Assembly (NCBI RefSeq): GCF_035046485.1
Contig: NC_085138.1
Span: 327,728,129 to 327,792,128 of the forward strand
Direction: 5' to 3'
DNA: 64,000 nucleotides
Source: Aedes albopictus
Lineage: Eukaryota; Arthropoda; Insecta; Diptera; Culicidae
The translations under genes were made by a program, and so were the position numbers. The number at the start of each line of letters is the position of its first letter. Position 1 is the first letter of the stretch. Shown here one piece after another: positions 42,988 through 53,886 of the stretch. Below the pieces are notes generated by a model that saw nothing but the letters and a program-made list of their open reading frames with translations, was not told the origin of the DNA and did not search any database.

Positions 42988-43245
42988 TCCACGATTTATC
43001 CCGACAGAAATTCTTATAGTCTTTTACTATCAGGTTTTTATTCATACGACCCAGTGTTTTTTTTTTTTTTTATCGGAGTAAAATTTCCCTGACTACTCAA
43101 GATATTCCCTGAGTATTCTAGGTTTTTCCCTGTTAAATAAAATTCCCTGAGGATTCCCGGTTTCCAGGTAGTAGACACCCTGAAAAAGTGTTGACATAGG
43201 GGGAGGGGGGGGTGGATTTTTGCGTGACATAATTTATGTATCAAG

Positions 43246-43900
43246 ATTTTTTATTGCAAAACAGATTTTCATTAAATAACGGAGCAATATTTTCAAAACA
43301 AACACATTTAGAGGAAGGGATTTTTTTTTCAGGTGGAAAATGTTAAGGATAAATGATGATGTTTGGACAAATCGTGAGATCGGGGAAATAGCTCAACACA
43401 CTTAAAGTAGTATTTTTACTGTTAATGTAGGAAATCAGCGAGGAAATTTATGTTTTGCGGTAAGATTGACTCTTCTAGATTTTTAAAAGCACTCTCAAAA
43501 AGTAATTTTCATGAAGAAACGGTAGAATTATGATTATGGTTGGGCGAATCGACTTTTCGATCAATTTTCAAATATTGGTTGAACAAACATTATCTGAATT
43601 CAAAAAGAGAGTGAGAACCACTGTTCTTCTGCATTCTAGGACTTACAAACCAGAACAAACATCCTACCGGCAAGCTTTGCTTCTCACGATGTTTATTTTG
43701 GGTTGCGTGCTTCGGAGCAATCATCGGAGAGCAGCATGGGAATTGATGTGTTCATGGCAAATTATTATCGTGCTGCTCCTTTTTTTTTTTTTTTTTCTTT
43801 GAACTTGTCTTGACGACTGGCTAAGACCACTGGTTGGTCCATCTTGCATGCTGCTCCTTCTTAGTAAAGAGATAGTGCTATTCTCCTGCTGTTCTACCCC
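43246..43900. other. No gene supported
   Basis: AT-rich DNA passing into moderate-GC unique DNA. A T18-type homopolymer lies near 43780-43797. No family match in the short frames. Confidence 0.35.
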
Positions 43901-44002
43901 ACCTCGCGCATCCCACAGTTTAGTTTAGTTTGTCGGGTAGTGCACAGTGCACACTAACCCTGGCAGCTAACTACCAGCCAGGAGCGCGCAATCACAGTGT
44001 GT

Positions 44003-44535
44003 ATGAATATGTACAATTCGGCACGGCGCGCGGCGGTGGTAAAGCTGGTCGTTGACGAGGTGGCACCCGGCCACGCTCGACTACTGCCAGAAGCAATTTC
44101 AGAGGTTTGATTTATTACACCTATTGCTCCCGGGATTTCTGCCACTAATGTGTGTTTTCGTTTAATCCACAGACTGAGCCGAATCGGAGATATTTACTCC
44201 CCTCTCGGTCAAAATGGACCATAACAAATGCGTACACATTCCCCGAATGCAAGTCGCGTATGGGGCTTACCTTTCGAGTTTATTTATATCCAGTCAACGA
44301 TGAAGATACGGATTTAGACGCCTTCAATCAGCCGAACGCTTTTATGATGATCTTTGGAAGCTTCACGAGCGAGCACACCCACCAACACAGAGAGCTAATC
44401 CGCACTGGGTCGAAGTCGTTAAAAAACTGTCACAAACCGTTTTTACTACTTTTTAATGGGCAACACTTGCCACAATCAGTACCACACCATCTCTGCGTAT
44501 CAATTCACTTCAGAATTCTCCTAATCTCACTTTGA
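44003..44535 (+). CDS. Candidate two-exon gene, unknown product (weak)
   Basis: Exon 1 would be 44003-44104 (34 codons from ATG). The intron would be 44105-44172 (68 bases, GT...AG, with a CTAAT branch-point-like site near 44145 and a T-rich stretch before CACAG). Exon 2 would be 44173-44535, in the same phase and ending in a stop. The joined product is about 154 residues with no domain I recognise. Intron length and acceptor quality are typical of insect introns, but the donor GTTTGA is weak and the second half has no obvious codon signature. It may instead be a leader exon of a longer transcript, or chance. Confidence 0.27.
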
Positions 44536-45689
44536 TCTCTTCCGATCAATGCACCTGGCAAACTTCGTATCACAACACTCTATGCTGCTATCTTCATTCA
44601 CCACAATGAATCACCTAACCAACAGTTGCTATTTCAAAAACCACTATTTTCCAGAACCCGGCCTTCGAAAAGAAACGGCCCACACTTGACCGAATGTAAT
44701 CTGCTTGCCTGCTGATGCTGCTGACCAGGGTCCACCCGCAAGAACAGACACAGAGGAAGAGCGCGGGTATTACATTACACACATGTGCTGGCACTTCCAA
44801 ATCAAACCACCATCACTCCAAAGAGCAGCTTCTTCCCAACATCATCATCATCTGCCAGCAAACCAGCAAACACTCCAGCAGCGCACCAGTGAGCCACACA
44901 AAACAACAGCTGCCACCAGGAACACCTCACTCTTCTTCCTATGTATACTGATGATGATACTGAGGATGGAACCCTAAATGCTGTTATCAGGCGGAAATCG
45001 GGAGAGAACCCCAGAGAAGCTGAACCGGCACGGACAACGAACGCGATTGGAATGCCAAGATCGGTTGCAATCAGGCAGCGTTTTGTTTTGTTGTCCGTCG
45101 AGCTCTGCTGGTCTGGTCGTCTGGTCTCGCTCGATGCCATGCACTCGCTCACACATGCTTCCGAGGGAGGTTCACTCCACGCGCAGAAATGGTACTCAGT
45201 CTCTCCGCGCGGTTGAGAGTGAGTTGCCACAGTTGCCACGGTTCATTCGATTCCGGTACATAGAGAGAAGGCGGCGCACATGGACTGACTGTGCGGGATA
45301 TGCGAATGCGAAAAATTGCAAAGGGATAGCAGCAGCAGCGTGGGATTGTCGCACAGGTGGCACCTCGCAGAACAACCGACCGAACGGAAACTTTCATTGA
45401 TCGGAAGGAATTAGGAAAACAATCTTATTGTAGAATGTTTTATCGGCGCTAGGTGGAGAAGATTGGGCAGCTTGTTTGAATGGGAAAATATGATTGGTTG
45501 TTTGTTGTGTGTATTGTTCGAGATGTGGGGAAAGTAGTGTATGCAGCATAACGATGCTAGTGGTTGTTCTCTAAGAGTACGTATTGTCAAAATCCTTGAT
45601 CAAAACAATTGATCCTTATAGATCAATATCAATAATATTAGATTACACTAGGTTACAGCATTTTTTGACTCTGTGAGCTGATGATCATT
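44536..45689. other. GC-richer low-repeat island, then AT-rich DNA
   Basis: 44.6-45.4 kb is unique-looking, GC-rich sequence with CATCATCAT and CAGCAGCAG patches. Frames of 60-145 codons overlap on both strands without domains. Together with the exon candidate at 44.0 kb, this is the most host-gene-like stretch in the window, but I cannot assign a transcript. Confidence 0.3.
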
Positions 45690-45930
45690 TTTAGTGGTGA
45701 GCGATTCCAAGCAACAGCATCAAAATTAAGGAAATTTTTAATTCATGATTTTCTATTGAACTGAAACTTTGCACAGTTTTTCAGTTCCATCTAAATCGCC
45801 ATTTTTCGATATCAAATTTTTATTTAGAGCCACGACTAACTTTTCAAAAGGGTGTATGTGAAAATGGTTCAAAAATATTCAAAAATATGCACAGCAAAAA
45901 CGGATTGTTCGATTGTTATGAATTTTTCAG

Positions 45931-46567
45931 CAAAGTTAGATAACTAAATGGTGATTTCTAAGAAAATATACACTGTGAAAAAAAATCTTTTTTAACATTG
46001 AAAAATATCATTTTTGTCACAAAAACTCAAATATCTCAAAACCCTATCTTTTTACCAACTTGAATTTTTTAGGGAAAACGGTCCATTGTATTAGCAATCT
46101 ACCATAAAAATTTGGTGATGGTAAACTAAAAAACAAAAAAGTTATAACATTTCAAAAATTTCACAATTTTTACATTTAGTAAAAAAATAAATTTTCTGTG
46201 TAAATTATTTCGGCCGGAAATCGCGATTTGATGCTGATTTTATTGTTCAACAAAGTTAGACAACTATATGGTGATTCCTAAGAAAATATACACTGTGAAA
46301 AAAAATCTTTTTTAACATTAAAAAATATCATTTTTGTCACAAAAACTCAAATATCTCAAAACCCTATCTTTTTACCAACTTGAATTTTTTAGGGAAAACG
46401 GTCCATTGTATTAGCAATCTACCATAAAAATTTGGTGATGATAAACTTATTAACAAAAAAGTTATGACAATTCAAACATTTCACAATTTTCACATTTAGT
46501 AATAATTTTTTTTAGTGTAAATTATTTCGACCGGAAATCGCAGTTTGATGCTGATTTTATTGTTAAT
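45931..46567. repeat. Tandem duplication, 320-bp period, in the left arm
   Basis: CAAAGTTAGA begins at 45931 and at 46251, and the two units stay about 95 percent alike through AAATATACACTGTG, ACAAAAACTCAAATATCTC and ACGGTCCATTGTATTAGC. The right arm of the inverted repeat has only one such unit, so duplication followed the inversion. Confidence 0.85.
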
Positions 46568-46620
46568 GGCCTTGCGTGAGTAAAACAAGTTGTTTTTATT
46601 ATATATTATATCTATCTATA

Positions 46621-46879
46621 TCTATATATATATAAAAATGCAGTGGCATACGTGGGACCGCGCATAGCTTGCAAACGGAAGGTCCGATTTTGATCGTCTT
46701 AGTTTTGTTCTGTTAGTTTTCACCCAAGGAAGGTTTATGAGGTGAAAAGCATGGAAAAAATGAGAGTTTTTGAAAATTGAACATCCATACTTTGTGACCG
46801 GGGGGACTTGGTCTTGGATAGAAACTTGAAACGTCAAAAAAACGCAGTAGGCAAGACAAAGTTTGCCGGGTACAGCTAG
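46621..46879 (+). mobile_element. Helitron-like non-autonomous element, copy 1
   Basis: Starts TCTATATATATATAAAAATG and ends with the small hairpin GGCAAGACAAAGTTTGCC, then GGGTACAGCTAG, followed by T; the base before the start is A. TC start, a terminal hairpin, a CTAG end and A/T insertion without duplication are Helitron hallmarks. No RepHel protein. A second copy lies at 51.73 kb. Confidence 0.62.
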
Positions 46880-48164
46880 TATACATATAATATACTATGC
46901 ACAGTAATGTTCCGATTTTATCACGCTCTCCGCGCATTGGTCGTTTATTCATTAATTTGCTGTTACATTTGAGGACAAGTGTTTTCCCTCTTCTTCAAGA
47001 TGAATGTTGAAATCATGTTTTGCAACGTTAAAAATATTGAAATGGGTATAGATGTTGAAGAATATTTCAAAGCATTTTTGAAAAGGGGCGTAATTAAATT
47101 GTTTAAACAGATGTCGCTGATGGTACGGTGGCATGACTCTCTGCACGTAGCACTTCTGGCAATTTCTCAGTTGTTGTCGTTTTTGAACTTCCTGCGCCCT
47201 GCTTTACCGATGATATACAGATGGCTCGTTTGTCAAATTCTAGACGGCTGGACGTGCAAATGCGTGGACATTTGGGTTTATCTATGGTGCTTTCGGTGAG
47301 ATTTCGTAACTCTTTTGAACATTTTTTTTTCATCAAACGGTCTACAAGAGAGCGTTGAGTTGAAGACCTTTGAGAAAGCGATTGTTCATGTTGTTCGTTA
47401 GATTATAATAAACAAAATCACTTATTAGTTTTAACTGACTAGTTTGGTGTTGGTGGGTGGCTGAAGAAAAAATTCACTATACAATTTTTAATATCCATAG
47501 CGGTAGTATTTTTTTGCTTTTTCGTGAGCATTGTCATGGTATGTATACAGACAAACATACGTAACACTGACGAAATTTTCATTGACCACGCCTTTAACGA
47601 TCATTTTGAATCTTGGTTGTAGCTTTCATAACCAGAAGAGCGCCCATCGTTTTTCTTTGCGTTTGACGTTTCACACTAGCGCCTTCTGATGACGATATTG
47701 CACAACGCAGTGTTTCGTGAAACATTTCCACCAGGTGGTGGTAGTGTGAACTGGGCGATGGATTTTCACTAAAATTGTTCTAGGCGTTTCGTCTGTTTGT
47801 CTGTGGTATGTACCTCTCATGCATTTGTTGTTGATGTTACTCGCATTCTTCCGATCATAAAGTCTGTTCTCTAAGAGGTATTTTTTTTGCAGATAAACTA
47901 GACGTTTACGCGTATATAAAACTTTTTTTATACAGCTTTTGTCTTAAAAAAAGTTTAATTCCATTTTTCTTATAATCAACAGTTTTTCAACACTATCAAG
48001 GGATTTTTTCACCAGTCACGTACAATAAAAAGTATGACACTCTCAATATTTTTGATCACAACACTGGATCGCGTCTAAGTTTCAAATAGATACTAAAGTA
48101 ATTATGAATAATCAACTCAAATATAATGAAAACAACTTGTTTAATTCAGGCGGTAGCCTTTACA
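46880..48164. other. Centre of the long inverted repeat, no gene seen
   Basis: Mostly unassigned DNA with moderate GC at 47.1-47.3 and 47.6-47.8 kb. The 106-codon frame at 46979-47299 shows no domain and overlaps a minus frame. If the surrounding inverted repeat is a transposon, its transposase is missing. Confidence 0.35.
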
Positions 48165-48739
48165 ATAAAATCAGCATCAAAATATAATTCTCGAAATAAT
48201 TTACACAGAAAAAATTTTTTTTGTTACTAAATGTAAAAATTGAGAAATGTTTGAAATGTCATAACATTTTTATTTATCAGTTTACCATCACCAAAATTTT
48301 ATGGTAGATAGCTGATATAATGGGCCATTTCCCCTAAAAAATGACGTTGGTAAAAAGATAGGGTTTTGAGATATTTGAGTTTTTGTGACAAAGATCATAT
48401 TTTTTTAAAGTAAAAAAAGAATTTTGTTACAGTGTATATTTTCTGAGGAATCATAATTTAGTTATCTAACTTTGCTGAAAAATTCATAACAATCGAACAA
48501 TCCGTTTTTGCTGTACAGCTTTTAGAATATTTTTGAACCATTTTCGCATACACCCTTTTGAAAAGTTAGTCGTGAGTGAATATGAAGCTTTAATATCGAA
48601 AAATGGCGATTTATATGAAATTGAAAAACTGTGCAAAGTTTCAGATATTTTTGAAATGGTCGCTCAGGATCGACTGACATGACTCCGTGGAATTCCTCTG
48701 GTAAAAAATGCATCCCCTTCGAACATCGAGTCATCACTC

Positions 48740-49003
48740 TTATTCTTCTTCTTCTTCTTTATGGCTCGACGTTTGCATTGGAACTTGGCCTGCCTCTCTT
48801 CAACTTAGTGCTCTTGGAGCACCTTCACAGTTATTAATTGAAGGGCCTGCCATTGCATGAAGTTGTACATTGTGTTGTAAGTACAATGATACTCTATGCC
48901 CAGGGAGTCGAAAAAAACATTTCCAACCGGAATCGGAATCGAACGCGCCGTCTCCGAATTGGCAAATCCATAGCCTTAACCACTAGGCTATCTGAAGATC
49001 CCA
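48740..49003 (-). mobile_element. tRNA-headed SINE (third family, minus), 11-bp target duplication
   Basis: On the minus strand: box A TAGCCTAGTGGTTAAGGC, box B-like GCGTTCGATTCCG, then GACTCCCTGGGCATAGAGTA, AATTAATAACTGTGAAGGTG, and a tail of AAGAAG repeats. AGTCATC(A)CTC at 48729-48739 recurs with one mismatch at 49004-49014. The 3' body matches the SINE at 15477 although the tRNA head differs. Confidence 0.85.
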
Positions 49004-49014
49004 AGTCATCGCTC

Positions 49015-49667
49015 ATACTTTTCATTAAATTCAAATTCCTCAAATTACATTTTCTAAGGGAAAATATAACATTTGTATCGGATGTCTGGAATCCAAATAT
49101 TGAACGCATCTATAAGCTGGCTCATCCTAATGTTGGCCAGTTTCCTATTATTAATGAACGGTTCACTTTGGTAGTCGAAATTTTAAATTATCTATTACAA
49201 ATTTATCAAATTTTAATTTTCAAGTATCATAGGAGTTCCAGAAAGGTTTCAGAGTGGTTCTCCAGGGTCCCAAGTGCTACTTAGGGCTTCCAAGGGAGCT
49301 TCAGGGATGTTTCAGATGTGTTCAAAGGATTTTCAGGGGGTTACAACAGGGTTAAACAAATGTGGAGCGATCCTGAAACCCTCTAAAACCCGTCGGAACA
49401 CCCTAGAACGTCCCTGTGAAACGTCCCTAGAACCCACTGGAATCCCCTCCCTGAAACATTGCTAGAACGCCCCGAGACCCCCTGAACACCCCCTGGAGGA
49501 ACAACTCTGAAACTCCCTGGAATACCCCTGAAACCTCTTGAAAATACTAAAACTCTTCTAAAACCCCTTAGCCCCTGGAACGGTTCTGAAACCATTGGAG
49601 TGCCGCTGGAACAGCCGAGACCGTCCCTGAAACCCCATGGACGTCACTAAGACCCTCTGAAACCCCT
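49015..49667. repeat. AT-rich DNA, then short degenerate C-rich repeats
   Basis: From about 49.25 kb the sequence becomes iterated variants of CCCTGAAACCCCTGGAAC (and, at first, the complementary GGGTTTCAGAG), ending at the TTAA of the next MITE. Frames in it are artefacts. Confidence 0.55.
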
Positions 49668-49671
49668 TTAA

Positions 49672-49872
49672 GGTGAATATATGACGAAGCCACACCTGGA
49701 ATTTTCAAGAGCTCAAATCTGAAGAACCGAATGTCAATTTGCGCTGAAAAGTTGATCGATTGGTTACCCGCTGATGGTGACCAATCGATCAACTTTTCAG
49801 CGCAAACCGACATTCGGTTCTTCAGATTTGTGCTCTTGAAAATTCTAGGTCTGGCTTCGTCATATCTTCACC
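49672..49872. mobile_element. 201-bp palindromic MITE, TTAA target, copy B (Wuneng-like)
   Basis: Same family and same length as the element at 33153. Ends GGTGAATATATGACGAAGCC and GGCTTCGTCATATCTTCACC, with TTAA at 49668-49671 and 49873-49876. The arms pair nearly perfectly around TGATCGATTGG / CCAATCGATCA. Confidence 0.88.
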
Positions 49873-49899
49873 TTAACCTTTCAGAACTCGCGTTCTGCA

Positions 49900-50930
49900 A
49901 TATCATAGGATCCTGACCTGATTGTTTAGAGCAAAACTGTCTTCGCAAAGTTGTTGTAAATGTCATGAGCTACTTGGTACTGATAAAATTGATTCGCAAT
50001 GCGTTTACTAGGCAGCGCTAGTGTACATGTAAGTTTTATATCCAATATCTCAGGATCTTGATGACTTACAAAGATGCTGTTTGCGGCAAAGTTATTTAGT
50101 TGATCAAGGGCTTATAGATGATTGGACATTTAATTTGAATTCCACAACTACGTGGCGGTTTTAAATTTTATATCTTACGTGTCTCAGGATCCTGATTATT
50201 TAGAGAGATGGTGTCTTAGGCAAAGTTGTTTGGTAGGTCATGAACTTACAGATGATTGGCCGTTTGATTTGAAATTCCACCACTAGGTGGCACTGTAAAT
50301 TTTATATCTTTTGTATCTCAGGATCCTGATGACTTAGAAAGATGCTGTCTTCGGCAAAGTTGTTTGGTAAATCAAGAACTAACAGATGATCACTCGTTTG
50401 ATTTAAAATTATATCACTAGGTGGCGCTGAATTTTATATCAAATGTATCTCAGAATACTTTATACTTAGAAATATGGTATCATCGTCGGTGAAGTTGTTT
50501 AGTAGTTGAAGAGCTTACAGATGTTCATTTAGTACGAAATTCCGCAACCAGGTGGCGCTAGTGAGCATCTTAAGTATCTTAGGATCCTGATTGCTTAGAA
50601 AGCTGGTGTCTTCGACAAAGTTGTTTGGTAGGTCAAAGGCATTTAGATGATTGGTCGTTTGATTTGAAATTTCAACACAAGGCAGCGCTAGTGAGCATGT
50701 CCATAATAAATCTCAGGGACCTGGTTACTTAGAGATGGTACCTCCGGCAAAGCTGTTTAGTAGCTCAAGTGCTTTCAGTTGAATGGTCGCAGTGAGTATG
50801 CAAATTTTATATATTATATATCTCCGAGTCCTAATTACTCGGGAAGATGGAATCTTTGGCAAGGTTGGTTGGTCAATCCAGAGCTTTCAATGAATGACTG
50901 TTGGATTTGCGCTTCTGATTTCTTGTTCCG
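49900..50930 (+). repeat. Tandem array, about 132-bp monomer, forward orientation, 8 units
   Basis: The marker AGGATCCTGA occurs (with variants) at about 49907, 50052, 50186, 50320, 50452, 50581, 50715 and 50827. Each unit also has a TTCGGCAAAGTTGTTTGGTA-type block, TGATTGG(C/T)CGTTTGATTTG and CACTAGGTGGCGCTAGTGAG. Units are diverged (roughly 75-85 percent by eye), so the array is old. Confidence 0.82.
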
Positions 50931-51175
50931 AAAGTTTTCTAATTTTGAATTTGGGTTTGAAGGTGAACTTTAAATAAAGGGCAAACACTTCTACTAAAAA
51001 TTCAATATTTGTCTGTCGTTATATAAAATAATAAAGCATAAGGACTAAACGAACCATAACATAAAATTTTACACATTTGCAACTAATGTAGTAGTCTTTG
51101 AAATATATTTAATTTGATTGAAATATGATCGAAAGAAATAAAAAATTAACACAGCTTGTTGAAAACATTCTGTGC
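50931..51175. other. AT-rich spacer between opposed arrays
   Basis: AT-rich DNA with no match to the monomer and no frame of interest. It separates the forward and reverse arrays. Confidence 0.5.
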
Positions 51176-52260
51176 AATTTCATCCATTCGCAAGTTGTAT
51201 TTTTTATAGTGTTATCTTGCATGAAACAGCACATAAACTGTAAGCCCATCATCTACCACATAACTATGCCGAAGACAACATTTTTCCAAGTAATCAGGAT
51301 CCTGAGACACATTAGTTATAAAATTTTAAAGCTCACTAGCGCCATCTATATATGGAGTTCCAAACCATATGTCTCTATATCAGTATGTCTTTGACCTACT
51401 AAACAACTTTGTCGAAGACACCATATTTCTAAGTAATTAGGACACTGAGATATATGAGTTGTAAAATTTTAATCATCCCCTCGATGTGGAGGTCCAATTC
51501 ATACGGCTCTCCACCATTTAGTCTTTGACCTACCAAACAACTTTGCTAGATACACAATTTTCCAAAATAATCAGGATCCTATGACGTTGGACATATAAAA
51601 TTTACGTTCTCACTAGAGCCACATAGTTGTGAAATTCCGAATGAAACGGCCAATCATCTAAATGTTTTTGACCAACCAAACAACTTTTCCGAAGACACAA
51701 ATTTTCTAAGTAATCAGAATCCTGCGATATATCTATATCTATATCTATATCTATATCTATATCTATATCTATATCTATATAAAAATGAGTTTGAAGTCCC
51801 TTTGAGGCAACAAAACTCATGAATGGATGAACCGATCAGCATGACCCTTGCACGGCTCGATTCGTATTCATGGTGGCTGTGTTTATATGTATAAAAAGTT
51901 ACAAAAACCATCTAGGAAAGTAGGAAAATTGTGAAATTACTGATTTTTTACCAGCTGGGAAGAAATTCAACACGATCGAAATAAAACCAATCTAGAGTGC
52001 GGTGCTGCAATAACTCCAACAGTTGTCAAACTGGGCAAGACAAAGTTTGCCGGGACAGCTATTTAGCAATATAATTCGAATGCTCACTAGCACCACCTAG
52101 ATGTGAAGCTCCAAACCATACGTATTTTAATCAGTAAATCTATGACCTACCAAACAACGTTGTCAAAGACACCATTTTTCTAATTATTCAGGATCCTTAA
52201 TTATCTGAGATAGAAATCTTACATACTCACTAGCGCCGCCTATCTGTTGAAATAAGAATT
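51176..52260 (-). repeat. Same approximately 132-bp monomer in reverse orientation, about 5-6 units
   Basis: The complementary marker TCAGGATCCT occurs at about 51294, 51437 (variant), 51571, 51714 (variant) and 52188, with CAAACAACTTTG.CGAAGACACC and CTCACTAGCGCC blocks inverted relative to the array at 49.9 kb. One unit is split by a Helitron-like element at 51.73-52.06 kb. Confidence 0.8.
51728..52061 (+). mobile_element. Helitron-like element, copy 2, with expanded ATCTAT hexamer at its 5' end
   Basis: A (TATATC)n microsatellite at 51729-51780 runs directly into TATATAAAAATGAG, the same start as copy 1. The 3' end is GGGCAAGACAAAGTTTGCCG, then GGACAGCTA. It lies inside one monomer of the reverse array. 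The 3' CTAG is changed to CTAT. Confidence 0.6.
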
Positions 52261-52479
52261 ACTCAGGTCACTTCGTGTATATCTTTGATATTTAAAAGAG
52301 ACCGGCTTTTGCGTGACTTGCTTGTAGAACGGGTCTAGCCGCACAAGTTTTTTCATATACCATATTCTCAGCTTCTAAAATGAGCTGTTGGTGGTTGAAT
52401 TTAGATATGTCGAAATGACATTTTCATCCCTGCTTTTTTTTTTTTGTTTGTATTTATGTGTATTTTAACTTATGCTAAT

Positions 52480-52856
52480 TCTACACTCCCTGCTGTGGAA
52501 CGCTCCTGAAACACTCTGCATACTGCTGGAACACCTCGAAACCCTTTGGACCGACCCTGGGACTCCTGAAAGATTTTGGAAACCCCTTGAAAACCCCTGG
52601 AACGCTCCTGAAATCCCTTTAAACCCTTGAAACGCTCTCAAAACTCTTGAAACCTCGTGAAACCCCGATAGAACGTCCCTGAAACACAATGGAAAGTCAT
52701 TGGAACGTCTTGAAACGCTCAAGGTTTCCTGAAATCCTCTGAAACACGTGTAAAATCCCCATGAACACTCCTGAAACCGCTTAAAACCTTTGGAACGTTC
52801 ATGAAACCTGCTGGAACACCCAAGAACGTCCTTTGAACCCCATGGAACTCCCCCAA
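52480..52856. repeat. Short degenerate C-rich repeats (CCTGAAACCCTTTGGAACG type)
   Basis: About 20 loose copies of a 15-20 base phrase built from CTGGAACGCTCCTGAAA variants. The minus-strand frame reads as repeats of FRGV/RFQGF-like residues and is not a gene. The same sequence resumes at 53363-53440 after the SINE. Confidence 0.6.
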
Positions 52857-52867
52857 GACCACTTTGT

Positions 52868-53351
52868 CTTCTTCTTCTTCTAAATGGCTCGACGTCCCCA
52901 CTGGGAATTGGCCTGCCTCGCTTCAACTTAGTGTTCTTTGAGTACTTCCACAGTTATTAATTTAAGGGCTTTCTTTACCTGCCATTGCATGAATTTGTAC
53001 ATTGTGTGGCAAGTACAATGATACACTATGCCCAGGGAGTCGAAAGAAATTTTCTCGACAGGAACGGGAATCGAACCCGCCGTCTCCGGATTGGCGATCC
53101 ATAGCCTTGAGGCTCAAGCATCCGTCATCATTTTTCGGAAATAGAAAAGCAGTTTTTTCGCTGTAAATCAAAACAACGACTAGGAAAATGAATTCACTGT
53201 ATTCTATTCCTCATGTGGAACACAGTGAATCCATTTTCGTTGCAAAAATGTATGATTTGAACGAAAAGACTGCTTTCAAATGCTTAATGATGACGATGGT
53301 TTCAATGACGAATGGTTCAACGTTAACCACTAGGCTAACTGGAGACCCCTT
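52868..53351 (-). mobile_element. tRNA-headed SINE (third family, minus), split by a foldback element
   Basis: Same family as 48740. GACCACTTTGT at 52857-52867 recurs at 53352-53362, an 11-bp target duplication. The head (minus strand box A CTAGTGGTTAA, box B GGGTTCGATTCCCG) is interrupted by about 200 bases at 53117-53322, which explains the excess length. Confidence 0.86.
53117..53322. mobile_element. About 200-bp foldback element inside the SINE head
   Basis: Two imperfect arms, ATCCGTCATCATTTTTCGG to AATGAATTCACTGT and ACAGTGAATCCATTTTCG to AATGATGACGATGG, fold back on each other. The SINE sequence TAGCCTT resumes as AACCACTAGGC on the other side. The exact target duplication is uncertain (TT or AACG-like). 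Confidence 0.6.
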
Positions 53352-53440
53352 GACCACTTTGTAATAATCATGAAGCTCTTTGGAACGACCCTTAAACCCC
53401 TTGAAACCCACTAGAACGTTCTTGAAACGCCATGGAACAC

Positions 53441-53886
53441 CCCTAAAGCATTTGTTACAAACATTTGAAAAAAAATAATTATTGCAAAGTATCAACAGAT
53501 CACGACACATAGACCCTTACAAATTCACAAATAAGAGACATTACCAATTAACACAGCACAACACAAAACATAAATGTGCCCTGCTATCCAGATGGATAGC
53601 ATCCCAGGTAACCACTAAGCATTTGAATAAGCCGTATAGCAGACCGTATTAAGCATTTGAACTGCTTGCTGCCCTACATAAGCAGTTCGAATGCATAGCT
53701 GCCTTGAATCAGCATAAGCTGTGCTATTCAAAAGCTTTCAGCTGTTAATTGGCATTTCAACTGCTTGAGGTGTTTTCGCGAGGAAGCAATCAGAATGATT
53801 TACAACTGCTCTACATATGCTAAGAGCAAAGAGTATGGAAGATATGTTATGCATTTGATAGCTGATGCTGCCTCTCTCTTACAGAA
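53441..53886. other. Unassigned DNA with a CCCAGGTAACC end
   Basis: AT-rich to 53.6 kb. CCCAGGTAACCACTAAGCAT at 53605 resembles the left end of the 27.2-kb TIR element and is followed by iterated TGAACTGCTT / AAGCAGTTCGAA phrases. The matching right end may lie beyond the retrotransposons that follow, outside the window. No gene. Confidence 0.4.

Larger units (their letters stand above)
40642..43182. mobile_element. 2.54-kb TIR element with AAAAA target duplication
   Basis: Ends CAGGGTGTCTACT and AGTAGACACCCTG are inverted repeats, followed on both sides by iterated AATTCCCTG / CAGGGAA phrases. AAAAA flanks both sides, and the paralogous MITE at 35306 has a single AAAAA there. No transposase was recognised. 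The interior holds a 244-bp palindrome, one SINE of each of two families, two small TTAA elements and short degenerate repeats. The superfamily is not assigned. Confidence 0.78.
40555..43245. mobile_element. GGGGTC-type MITE split by a 2.54-kb insertion
   Basis: The left part, GGGGTCATGCACAAATTACG to CCATACAAAAA, lies at 40555-40641. The right part, AAAAAGTGTTGACATAGGG to GTGACATAATTTATGTATC, lies at 43183-43245. Joining them through a single AAAAA gives an ordinary copy of the 35306 MITE family. Confidence 0.78.
45690..48680. repeat. Long inverted repeat, arms of about 0.5-0.9 kb around a 1.6-kb centre
   Basis: The left arm (about 45690-46567) and right arm (about 48165-48680) are reverse complements: AACTTTGCACAGTTTTTCA, CGACTAACTTTTCAAAAGGG and CAAAAACGGATTGTTCGATT appear in order on the left and inverted on the right. 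The left arm carries an extra tandem copy of its inner 320 bases. The centre holds a Helitron-like element and unassigned DNA. Sharp outer ends and target duplication were not found. Confidence 0.75.
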
